NCBI GenBank assembly: GCA_014323965.1
Contig: JACONB010000082.1
Span: 4,908 to 17,058, forward strand
Origin: Prochloron sp. SP5CPC1
GTDB taxonomy: Bacteria; Cyanobacteriota; Cyanobacteriia; Cyanobacteriales; Prochloraceae
Length of the DNA: 12,151 nt
Reading direction: 5' to 3'
Shown: one piece after another, positions 6,771 to 12,151 of the stretch
How positions within the stretch are numbered: position 1 is the first letter of the stretch
How the letters are laid out: every line of letters starts with the position of its first letter
Notes under the pieces: generated by a model
The model's database searches: none
Told to the model about the DNA's origin: nothing
What the model saw: the letters and a program-made list of their open reading frames with translations, nothing else
Translations under genes and position numbers: made by a program

Positions 6771-7013
6771 TTAATAAGCTAGAGTTTCCAGAGTTTCCTG
6801 GAGATAGCATCTCACCCGGTAATCCAGACTAGCACCGTGTACAGGGGCATTTGCAAGAGATGATGCCGAGTGCGTCCCTACCCTATCAGCAGTTCGTTCT
6901 TGCTGCCAACACTTAAACCCAGAACTGTTAGCGATCGCTTGTTTTAAACTTGACCATATTTTCTTGTCGTTGTCAAACTGGTGTTCTAGAGAAATCGTTC
7001 TTAGCTCTGACAT
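6771..7013 (-). CDS. small hypothetical protein, likely conserved in cyanobacteria
   Basis: An 80-residue soluble, charged protein of unknown function. The N-terminus MSELRTISLEHQFDNDKKIW and the C-terminus YLQETLETLAY resemble a small family of cyanobacterial proteins that I recall as sharing the ETLETLAY ending; this is memory, not a search. No signal peptide, membrane segment or metal motif is visible; the single CW pair in SGFKCWQQER is not part of a motif. The middle (ADRVGTHSASSLANAPVHGA) looks less conserved than the ends. ATG at 7013 is preferred because family similarity seems to begin there; a TTG at 7025 in the same frame has a better placed GGGGA upstream and remains possible. It contains a HIP1 site (6931), lies 46 bases after the split membrane gene and ends just before a terminator-like hairpin. 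Confidence 0.65.
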   Translation of the reverse strand: MSELRTISLEHQFDNDKKIWSSLKQAIANSSGFKCWQQERTADRVGTHSASSLANAPVHGASLDYRVRCYLQETLETLAY

Positions 7014-7059
7014 TTGCACTTTCAATTTATCCCCAATTTAGCTTGACTTCTAGCATAGC

Positions 7060-7335
7060 TCACATTCCGGGTACAGTAAAATCCTTAGTGATTTCTTCTA
7101 CTGGATAAGGTTCTCTAGCAGCAAACTTCTCCTCGCTTGTGAAAAGGAGTCCCAAAACACTAACAGGTACTTGGAAAAACAAATTACTCAGAAGAAAAGC
7201 GAAAGCTGCTATAAACATACCGAGAATGCGCCATGGGGGGATAAAGTGGGCAAAGGCTGCCGCTATGGGAGCAAGTCGATAGAGTTGCCAGAGGACGAAC
7301 AACATGACTATGGCGGCGATCTGGGGGTGGGGCAC
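7060..7335 (-). CDS. C-terminal part of split membrane protein gene (low-complexity-tail membrane protein family)
   Basis: A 91-codon frame beginning with GTG whose first base is the last base of the stop codon of the upstream part (TAGTG). After a proline-rich start come two hydrophobic stretches: IAAIVMLFVLWQLYRLAPIA and WRILGMFIAAFAFLLSNLFF, then QVPVSVLGLLFTSEEKFAAREPYPVEEITKDFTVPGM. In the family as I recall it, cyanobacterial low-complexity-tail membrane proteins next to infB, this follows without a break after the RLKSNQQRVL segment that now ends the upstream frame, and a variable tail usually follows the FTVPG motif; here a TGA stops it at once. Hence it is probably the displaced second half of one gene. 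It could still be translated by termination-reinitiation at TAGTG, though no clear ribosome site is seen. Function of the family unknown. Confidence 0.55.
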   Translation of the reverse strand: MPHPQIAAIVMLFVLWQLYRLAPIAAAFAHFIPPWRILGMFIAAFAFLLSNLFFQVPVSVLGLLFTSEEKFAAREPYPVEEITKDFTVPGM

Positions 7336-7655
7336 TAAGGAGATCTGTTACCACAGATCCCACTCAACACCCGCTGCTGATTGCTTTTCAATCTTGCCAA
7401 AATCTTCCTTTGCTCGTCGGTCATCTCTTCCGGCTTGACGGCGAGAATCAACAGACTGAAGATAGAAAAAGGACGCTGCCACTGCATCCACAATACGGGA
7501 ACTATTCCCACTCCTACTAAAAAAAGCAGCTCCAGCCAGAAAAATGGCAGGGGAGTTCCCACTGCTAGTCCTAGCCATACAATTTGTATTAACAAAGGAA
7601 CTAGCGCTATTCCAGCAAGATGAATCCATAGAAAAATATTACTTTTCATGGTCAT
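7335..7655 (-). CDS. N-terminal part of split membrane protein gene (low-complexity-tail membrane protein family)
   Basis: A 106-residue frame with two or three membrane segments: IFLWIHLAGIALVPLLIQIV, FFWLELLFLVGVGIVPVLWM and the shorter FSIFSLLILAV, followed by a charged cytoplasmic-looking piece PEEMTDEQRKILARLKSNQQ. The FLWIHLAG start and VLWMQ motif fit the cyanobacterial low-complexity-tail membrane proteins as I remember them. The last nine residues, GICGNRSP-like, do not look like the family and are encoded by a small palindrome (7342-7359), after which TAG stops the frame. Two starts are possible, ATG at 7655 and ATG at 7649. It lies 123 bases downstream of infB in the same direction. 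Either a truncated protein or the first half of a coupled pair; a pseudogene is the simplest reading. Confidence 0.55.
   Translation of the reverse strand: MTMKSNIFLWIHLAGIALVPLLIQIVWLGLAVGTPLPFFWLELLFLVGVGIVPVLWMQWQRPFSIFSLLILAVKPEEMTDEQRKILARLKSNQQRVLSGICGNRSP
7342..7359. repeat. small perfect palindrome at the break of the split membrane gene
   Basis: On the - strand GATCTGT-GGTA-ACAGATC forms a 7-bp stem with a 4-base loop. It lies exactly where the coding frame of the membrane protein shifts. About 41 bases around it (roughly 7324-7364, not a multiple of three) have no obvious counterpart in the expected protein, so a short palindromic insertion is the likely cause of the frameshift (inference). 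Confidence 0.5.
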
Positions 7656-7719
7656 TTGTGGATATGCATAAACACATAATCATATAATAATAAAGTTAGC
7701 TGAAAACAGGGGATATATA

Positions 7720-7742
7720 GGGATACCCCACACTCGTATCCC
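7720..7742 (-). terminator. hairpin downstream of infB
   Basis: GGGATAC (7720-7726) and GTATCCC (7736-7742) form a perfect 7-bp stem with a 9-base loop, starting 36 bases after the infB stop on the - strand. No uninterrupted T tract follows, so it may be a weak terminator or a processing structure between infB and the split membrane gene. Confidence 0.4.
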
Positions 7743-7778
7743 GCCTAATAAGTCAACCATGGCAAAGGCTTGAAACCC

Positions 7779-10700
7779 CTAATGAGAAGAAAGACTGCGA
7801 CGCTTCATTACCATTTGGTAAGCCTCGATAATATCCCCTTCCTGCCAATCATGGAATTTATCGGAGCCAATACCGCATTCGTAACCAGCATTGACTTCCC
7901 TGACATCTTCCTTGATCCGTTTGAGAGAATCGAGGCTGCCCTCGTATATTACTTCCCCTTTGCGGCGAACCCGCATCAAGCGGTTGCGCACCATTTTACC
8001 GGAAAGGACATAGCAACCAGCCACAGCACCGCGACCCACGGTGAAAACAGCTCGTACTTCCGCTTCTCCATGGCTCTCTTCCACCTCTTCTGGATCCAGC
8101 AGACCTTCCATGGCTCCCTGAATATCATCCAGGAGCTTATAGATAATGTTGTATTCCCGAATATCCACACCCTCTTGGTCCGCAGCCTGACGGGCGCCAT
8201 TGGCTAAACTGGTATTAAAGGCAATAATTACTGCCCCACTAGCAGCGGCTAAATCCACATCTGTCGACCTTACTTCTCCGGGAGCAGCCAAAAGAAGGCG
8301 GATTTGCACTTCATTTTGGGGTAACTGTTTCAGGGAGCCTATAATTGCTTCCACCGAGCCTTGGACATCTGCCTTCAAAATCAGATTCAGCTCTTTGAGA
8401 GAACCTTCCTGAGCGCGCGAGGAGATACTACTGAGGCTAATGCGACGGGAAGACATGGCTTGTTGGAGGCGAGACTGACGTTGAGCTGAACTTCGCGAAT
8501 TCGCAACAGAGCGAGCTTCTTTTTCATTGGCAAAAACATCAAACTCATCCCCGGCGGCGGGAACTTCATTTAAACCCAAAATCTCCACGGCAAAAGAAGG
8601 AGTAGCTGCTTCTACTTTCGTCCCTCTATCATCAATCATGGCTCTGATCTTGCCTAAAACTGAGCCGGCGACAATAGTATCTCCTACTCTGAGGGTGCCA
8701 TTTTGCACCAGCAGGGTAGCCACAGGACCGCGAGTGCGATCTAGATGTGCTTCAATCACCGTCCCTTTAGCTGGGCGATGGGGATTGGCAGACAGTTCTT
8801 CTAATTCTGCCACCAGCACAATCATCTCCAGCAGACTGTCCAGGTTGTCGCCCTTGAGAGCACTGACAGGAACCATGATGGTATCCCCACCCCAATCTTC
8901 CCATACCAAACCCAGTTCCATCAGCTCTTGCTTTATCCGTTCGGGCTGTGCATCAGGTTTGTCTATTTTATTAATTGCCACCACAATGGGCACTCCGGCG
9001 GCTTTAGCGTGACTGATGGCTTCCCGTGTTTGGGGTTGAACCCCATCATCGGCAGCAACTACGAGAATGGCAATATCCGTGACTCGGGTTCCCCTTGCCC
9101 GCATAGCTGTGAAAGCTTCGTGACCTGGAGTATCGAGAAAGACAATTTGTTGTGTTTTATCTTCATGCTCCACATCCACGTGATAAGCACCAATGTGTTG
9201 AGTAATACCTCCCGCTTCTCCTTGTGCTACTTTTGTTTGTCTGATCGAGTCCAGGAGGGTAGTTTTGCCGTGATCTACGTGACCCATAATTGTAACAACG
9301 GGGGGACGGGGAAGGAGATGATCTTTATCTTTCGCCTCAAGCATCTCTGTTCGGATGAGTCCGGTGGATTCTTCCTCGGGAGTTTCCACTTTAACTCCTA
9401 GTTCCTCTGCTACGAGACGAGCAGTATCCAGCTCAAGAGTTTGAGTTATATTGACGGGAATACCTTTGAAAAACAGAAGCTTGATAATTTCAGTTTCTGG
9501 GGTTTTGAGGAGATCGGCAATTTCTCTGACAGTCAAACTGCTTCTTAGAACTACTTTCTGAGGACGCTCTTGTACTTTGCGCGCTCGTTCATTCTTGGAT
9601 CGATGCTCCCGGAGGGTGGTAATTTTGCCCTGTTTGGGAGTAATTCTGCGCGAGTTAGCACTTGATCGGGTCTTTTCCCTCGGCTGTGGGCTGGCTATTG
9701 AAGGTTTAGGGGGACGAGCAACGGACAGACTCAAAGACATTGGCAGGGATCCTGTTTCTCGAAGGGAGCCGAGCACCTCATCTTCATCTTCGATAACTAA
9801 TTTGCGCCTAGCTTTCTTGCTGCCCGCCTTAGGTGATTTTGCTTTTTTCTCTTCAGAATCATCTTCTCCCTCTTCCCATTTTTTACCTTTAGTCGGACGG
9901 GTCAGAGTGGGGCGCTTAAGTCTTTTCGGCTCCGGCTTTTTGGGCTGATGGTTGGTCGAATCAACAGCCGCCAAATCATTCTCTTCTGGTGCTGTGTCTG
10001 AGAGGGTGATGACTGTCTCCTCATCACTAGGCGATTTTAGTCTTTGGGGTCTTTGCAGTAAAGACCGATCTGGCAAAACAATACGCTCTTTTTTCTTGGT
10101 TTCTGTCCTCCCTTGAGCACCGGTCGAGTTCTTCGACTTAACCCTTGGTTTTTGTTCTGGCAAATCTATGACGGCGGGGCTCTCTTGGTCTGCTTTCCTC
10201 TTTGAGTTCGACTCAAGTCCGAACCGAGAGCCGCTCTTTTTCACAGGACTTGGTATCGCTCTCTTGGCTTGTGCCATGCCCAAACTGCCCTGGGTTTGTC
10301 GGGACGGAGGTTCTATCAGTTTGAGATTAACTCCAGCCGCAGCATTTGCAACTTTCTTTTTTGGGACGCAAGCGGCACCTTCGGTGTTGGAAGCAGGAGA
10401 TTCTACCTCAACTTTTTGGACTTTCGGTTTTCCTTCAGAAGAGGACTGGTTTGGCTGTTGCAGCTCGGTCTGCCTTTTTGGTGGAGAAGAAAGAGCAGTA
10501 GGGAGATTATCATTGGATAGAGATTTCTTTCTCGCTGTCCAGGAGGGTTTTGACTGGGGTCTTGGAGGAGGTGGAGCTAACATCGAAGTTGCCTTTCCAC
10601 CATTCCTGTATTTTGCGGACGTCACGGAACGCTGGCGATTGTGCTTGCGGATTGCCAGGATTTCCTGTTTGTATTTTTTCTTATTTGACTCTTCGGATTC

Positions 10701-10937
10701 TCCTGAGGAATTAGTCCCGTCCGACCCAGAAGAGGTACGACCCTGACTTTTACCAGACAGGTGTGTGGTGGTATATCGCTCCGCTGCGGATCTAACTAGT
10801 TCTGCCTGGGATTCTGTAATGGTGCTACTGTGGTTTTTAACCGACACATTGAGCTGTTCGCAAATTTCCAAGATATTTTTGTTGTCCAGATTCAATTCTT
10901 TTGATAAGTCGTAAATTCTAACTTTTTCGTTGTTCAT
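7779..10937 (-). CDS. infB: translation initiation factor IF-2
   Basis: A 1052-residue GTPase that delivers fMet-tRNA to the small ribosomal subunit and promotes subunit joining. The N-terminus (1-55, MNNEKVRIYDLSKELNLDNK) is the IF2 N-terminal helical domain; residues 60-460 are a very polar, lysine/serine/proline-rich linker, long as is normal in cyanobacteria. A second IF2-N-like domain (SLTVREIADLLKTPETEIIK) begins near 467. The G domain has G1 GHVDHGKT (552-559), G2 GGITQHIG (576-583), G3 DTPGHE (602-607), G4 NKID (656-659) and G5 SAL (692-694), all intact; beta-barrel and C-terminal domains follow, ending in GSDKFHDWQEGDIIEAYQMV, the usual fMet-tRNA-binding domain end. ATG at 10937 has AAGGGG about ten bases upstream. 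It lies downstream of nusA and ylxR, the conserved order. Confidence 0.97.
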   Translation of the reverse strand: MNNEKVRIYDLSKELNLDNKNILEICEQLNVSVKNHSSTITESQAELVRSAAERYTTTHLSGKSQGRTSSGSDGTNSSGESEESNKKKYKQEILAIRKHNRQRSVTSAKYRNGGKATSMLAPPPPRPQSKPSWTARKKSLSNDNLPTALSSPPKRQTELQQPNQSSSEGKPKVQKVEVESPASNTEGAACVPKKKVANAAAGVNLKLIEPPSRQTQGSLGMAQAKRAIPSPVKKSGSRFGLESNSKRKADQESPAVIDLPEQKPRVKSKNSTGAQGRTETKKKERIVLPDRSLLQRPQRLKSPSDEETVITLSDTAPEENDLAAVDSTNHQPKKPEPKRLKRPTLTRPTKGKKWEEGEDDSEEKKAKSPKAGSKKARRKLVIEDEDEVLGSLRETGSLPMSLSLSVARPPKPSIASPQPREKTRSSANSRRITPKQGKITTLREHRSKNERARKVQERPQKVVLRSSLTVREIADLLKTPETEIIKLLFFKGIPVNITQTLELDTARLVAEELGVKVETPEEESTGLIRTEMLEAKDKDHLLPRPPVVTIMGHVDHGKTTLLDSIRQTKVAQGEAGGITQHIGAYHVDVEHEDKTQQIVFLDTPGHEAFTAMRARGTRVTDIAILVVAADDGVQPQTREAISHAKAAGVPIVVAINKIDKPDAQPERIKQELMELGLVWEDWGGDTIMVPVSALKGDNLDSLLEMIVLVAELEELSANPHRPAKGTVIEAHLDRTRGPVATLLVQNGTLRVGDTIVAGSVLGKIRAMIDDRGTKVEAATPSFAVEILGLNEVPAAGDEFDVFANEKEARSVANSRSSAQRQSRLQQAMSSRRISLSSISSRAQEGSLKELNLILKADVQGSVEAIIGSLKQLPQNEVQIRLLLAAPGEVRSTDVDLAAASGAVIIAFNTSLANGARQAADQEGVDIREYNIIYKLLDDIQGAMEGLLDPEEVEESHGEAEVRAVFTVGRGAVAGCYVLSGKMVRNRLMRVRRKGEVIYEGSLDSLKRIKEDVREVNAGYECGIGSDKFHDWQEGDIIEAYQMVMKRRSLSSH

Positions 10938-11221
10938 CCACTATGCCCCTTTATACTACCAGTTTTTGTCATTCCCTGAATAAATGCTTCGTAATTGTGA
11001 CAGCGAGTCACAATCCTAAATAATTGTTCATTTTCCTAAAAACCAGGCAATTATCAAAACAGTTCTCTTTATTACAGGTTGTTTAATATTTGTCCGGAAT
11101 TACAGTCAGCTCGCCCAGAAGGATGATTTTCCCGGACCCAACGAAGGCCAAGTCCGGAACCTCGCGGTCGAGAATGATGGGAGTTTGTGCCTATAAGATA
11201 GGTTTATTTACCATGTTGATG
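10938..11221. other. ylxR-infB intergenic leader with inverted repeats
   Basis: This 284-base stretch has no credible gene. It holds two hairpins, CCGGAC (11132-11137) with GTCCGG (11152-11157), and a 21-base palindrome at 10994-11014. The size of the gap suggests that infB has its own leader or promoter in addition to read-through from nusA-ylxR. No convincing promoter pair could be placed. Confidence 0.5.
10994..11014. promoter_or_regulatory. palindrome ATTGTGAC-N5-GTCACAAT upstream of infB
   Basis: Eight-base arms are perfectly complementary around AGCGA, 57 bases upstream of the infB ATG. The TGTGA/TCACA half-sites recall the CRP-family site, but the spacing is seven bases instead of six. 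It could be a dimeric regulator site or an RNA hairpin in the infB leader; the sequence does not decide between them. Confidence 0.4.
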
Positions 11222-11512
11222 TCACGATCCGCTACGCGGATCCCTTCGGGCGCGCGGTAGAATTGTTAGCACGTCCGCCAGCGATAAACTCTGATAGATA
11301 TGTTCCGGAACAGTTGCTTTGAGCGATCGCCCCAGTTTATTTTTCTGTCTTGCCACCCGCAGACATTCAGCCGACCGACATATGTAAGCAGAACGTCCCA
11401 TTCCCTTTTCTAATTGTACCTCCCGGGATAGGTAGACTCTGACAATCCGCCAGAATGACTCCTTGGCTCCTACTTTTCGACAACTAATGCAACGGCGGTA
11501 ATTGGTCTTCAT
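11222..11512 (-). CDS. ylxR: YlxR family RNA-binding protein (DUF448)
   Basis: A 96-residue basic protein encoded between nusA and infB, the standard place for ylxR. The family signature is present: R-R-C-I-S-C-R-K (6-13), a G-R-S-A-Y-I-C (39-45) with a second cysteine in A-E-C-L (48-51), and K-L-G-R-S-L-K-A-T-V-P-E-H-I-Y (59-73). YlxR proteins are small nucleic-acid-binding proteins; roles in RNase P modulation and transcription have been reported in Firmicutes, but nothing is settled for cyanobacteria. ATG at 11512 starts at the conserved MKTNYRRCISCRK; the ribosome site is weak. The last eight or so residues (RRDPRSGS) are encoded by a palindromic repeat and are unlikely to be ancestral. 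It lies 100 bases after nusA. Confidence 0.9.
   Translation of the reverse strand: MKTNYRRCISCRKVGAKESFWRIVRVYLSREVQLEKGMGRSAYICRSAECLRVARQKNKLGRSLKATVPEHIYQSLSLADVLTILPRARRDPRSGS
11226..11250. repeat. GC-rich palindromic repeat inside the ylxR 3' end
   Basis: GATCCGC-TAC-GCGGATC is a perfect 7-bp stem (11226-11242) joined to a second small hairpin CCC-TTC-GGG (11242-11250). Such GATCCGC/GCGGATC-CCTTCGGG units are, as I recall, dispersed in many copies in filamentous cyanobacteria. The unit supplies the stop-proximal codons of ylxR. Confidence 0.6.
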
Positions 11513-11551
11513 CGGAAGTTTTGCGGTTCGCGTATTTGTTGTTAGCCCATG

Positions 11552-11576
11552 AGGATTTCGTCAAATCAGAAATCCT
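11552..11576. repeat. inverted repeat in the nusA-ylxR gap
   Basis: AGGATTTC (11552-11559) and GAAATCCT (11569-11576) form an exact 8-bp stem with a 9-base loop between nusA and ylxR. There is no T tract on the - strand side (CATGGGC follows), so it is probably a processing or leader structure, not a terminator. Confidence 0.45.
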
Positions 11577-11612
11577 TCTCCTCTATCTGGTGGGTCTTTT
11601 TAGGACTGTGAT

Positions 11613-12151
11613 TTAAACCTCTTCAAGAGTCACCCGCGTTGACCCTGATCCTGCTTCAGAGTACTTAGCGGTATCCTTAATATCTATTTTCCAACCCGTC
11701 AGCCTGGCTGCAAGGCGGACATTTTGTCCTTCTTTACCAATTGCTAGACTCAGTTGATCTTCTGCAACTAAGACGAGGGACTGTCGCTCTTCGGGATTGA
11801 CGAGAAGTACTTGATCTACTTGGGCGGGGCTGAGGGCATTAGCGATATAGGTAGCAGGATCAGGGGACCAACGGATCACGTCTATTTTTTCTTCCCGCAG
11901 TTCGTTTACCACAGCAGTGATACGGGAACCTCTTGCTCCAATACAGGCTCCCACTGGATCCACATCTCGCTCATAGGTATCTACAGAAATTTTTGTTCTC
12001 GGACCCACATGACGAGAGGGAGGATTTGCTTCTCTGGCTATGGCAATAATCCGGACAATTTCTTCTTCAATTTCCGGCACTTCATTTTCAAACAGATAAA
12101 CCACTAAACCAGCAGCAGCACGGGAAACAATTAGTTGGGGACCCCGGTAAG
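11613..12151 (-). CDS. nusA: transcription factor NusA, C-terminal part (5' end outside window)
   Basis: The frame runs without a stop from the window edge to 11613, giving the last 178 residues of NusA, an RNA polymerase-binding factor for pausing, termination and antitermination. The visible part begins just after the S1 domain (RGPQLIVSRAAAGLVVYLFE), followed by VPEIEEEIVRI, KH1 with DPVGACIGARGSRI and KH2 with LSLAIGKEGQNVRLAARLTG; both GxxG RNA-binding loops (GARG and GKEG) are intact. The protein ends soon after KH2 with a short acidic tail, as is usual in cyanobacteria, which lack the C-terminal repeats found in E. coli NusA. The GTG at 12104 is internal, not a start. First visible gene of nusA-ylxR-infB. 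Confidence 0.96.
   Translation of the reverse strand, partial: YRGPQLIVSRAAAGLVVYLFENEVPEIEEEIVRIIAIAREANPPSRHVGPRTKISVDTYERDVDPVGACIGARGSRITAVVNELREEKIDVIRWSPDPATYIANALSPAQVDQVLLVNPEERQSLVLVAEDQLSLAIGKEGQNVRLAARLTGWKIDIKDTAKYSEAGSGSTRVTLEEV

Noticed and set aside
7348..7629. 93-codon - strand frame overlapping the split membrane gene
   Set aside because: It is the other frame of the N-terminal half; its product lacks the membrane pattern and family-like motifs. It only shows that the second half's frame is closed by TAA at 7348-7350.
10168..10746. 192-codon + strand frame opposite infB, along with other + strand frames at 8527-9401 and 9577-9948
   Set aside because: They lie fully antisense to the intact infB gene, their products look like low-complexity antisense translation, and no ribosome site or family motif is seen.
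10994..11014. Canonical CRP/SyCRP1 or NtcA binding site
   Set aside because: Half-sites are spaced by seven bases instead of six for CRP, and the NtcA pattern GTA-N8-TAC is absent, so only an unassigned palindrome is reported.
11613..12104. Complete short gene starting at the GTG at 12104
   Set aside because: The frame is open through to the window edge and encodes NusA-typical residues upstream of that GTG, so it is a cut NusA gene.

Overview
The window looks like a piece of cyanobacterial chromosome. The octamer GCGATCGC (HIP1) occurs at least six times (527, 770, 1997, 2761, 6931, 11323), the methyltransferase and NusA fragment read like cyanobacterial members of their families, and several intergenic palindromes are of the GC-rich dispersed kind common in filamentous cyanobacteria. 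No rRNA, tRNA, CRISPR array, intact insertion sequence or prophage gene is visible. Species cannot be fixed from the sequence alone.

Layout. (1) 2-1579, + strand: the C-terminal part of a large secreted or surface-type protein with Calx-beta repeats and a DUF4114 end domain; its start lies outside the window. (2) 1636-2298, - strand, convergent with it: a class I SAM-dependent O-methyltransferase of the caffeoyl-CoA/SynOMT type. (3) 2299-2465: a stretch made of short repeats. (4) 2466-6204, - strand: a complete high-affinity phosphate ABC transporter operon, pstS-pstC-pstA-pstB. The pstC-pstA-pstB part is packed tightly (1-base overlap, then a 3-base gap); pstS is set apart from pstC by about 100 bases holding two palindromes. 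(5) 6205-6770: a 566-base gene-free region carrying the pstS promoter and a three-repeat, 11-bp-period motif that fits the cyanobacterial Pho (SphR) box. (6) 6771-7013: a small hypothetical protein. (7) 7060-7655: a membrane-protein gene split by a frameshift into two reading frames. (8) 7779-12151, - strand: infB, ylxR and the 3' part of nusA, the conserved transcription/translation cluster, transcribed nusA to ylxR to infB.

How the genes work together. PstS captures phosphate outside the inner membrane, PstC and PstA form the channel and a PstB dimer powers it. No phoU or sphS/sphR gene is present, so regulation is inferred only from the upstream motif. NusA (transcription elongation/antitermination), YlxR (RNA-binding) and IF-2 (initiator tRNA delivery) form an expression-machinery operon, followed by the broken membrane-protein gene and the small protein gene in the same direction.

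I see no strong evidence of a new multi-gene system. The points most worth a second look are the split gene with a palindrome at the break, the remote Pho-box-like array, and the small palindromic repeats that alter gene ends (ylxR tail) or operon spacing (pstS-pstC).
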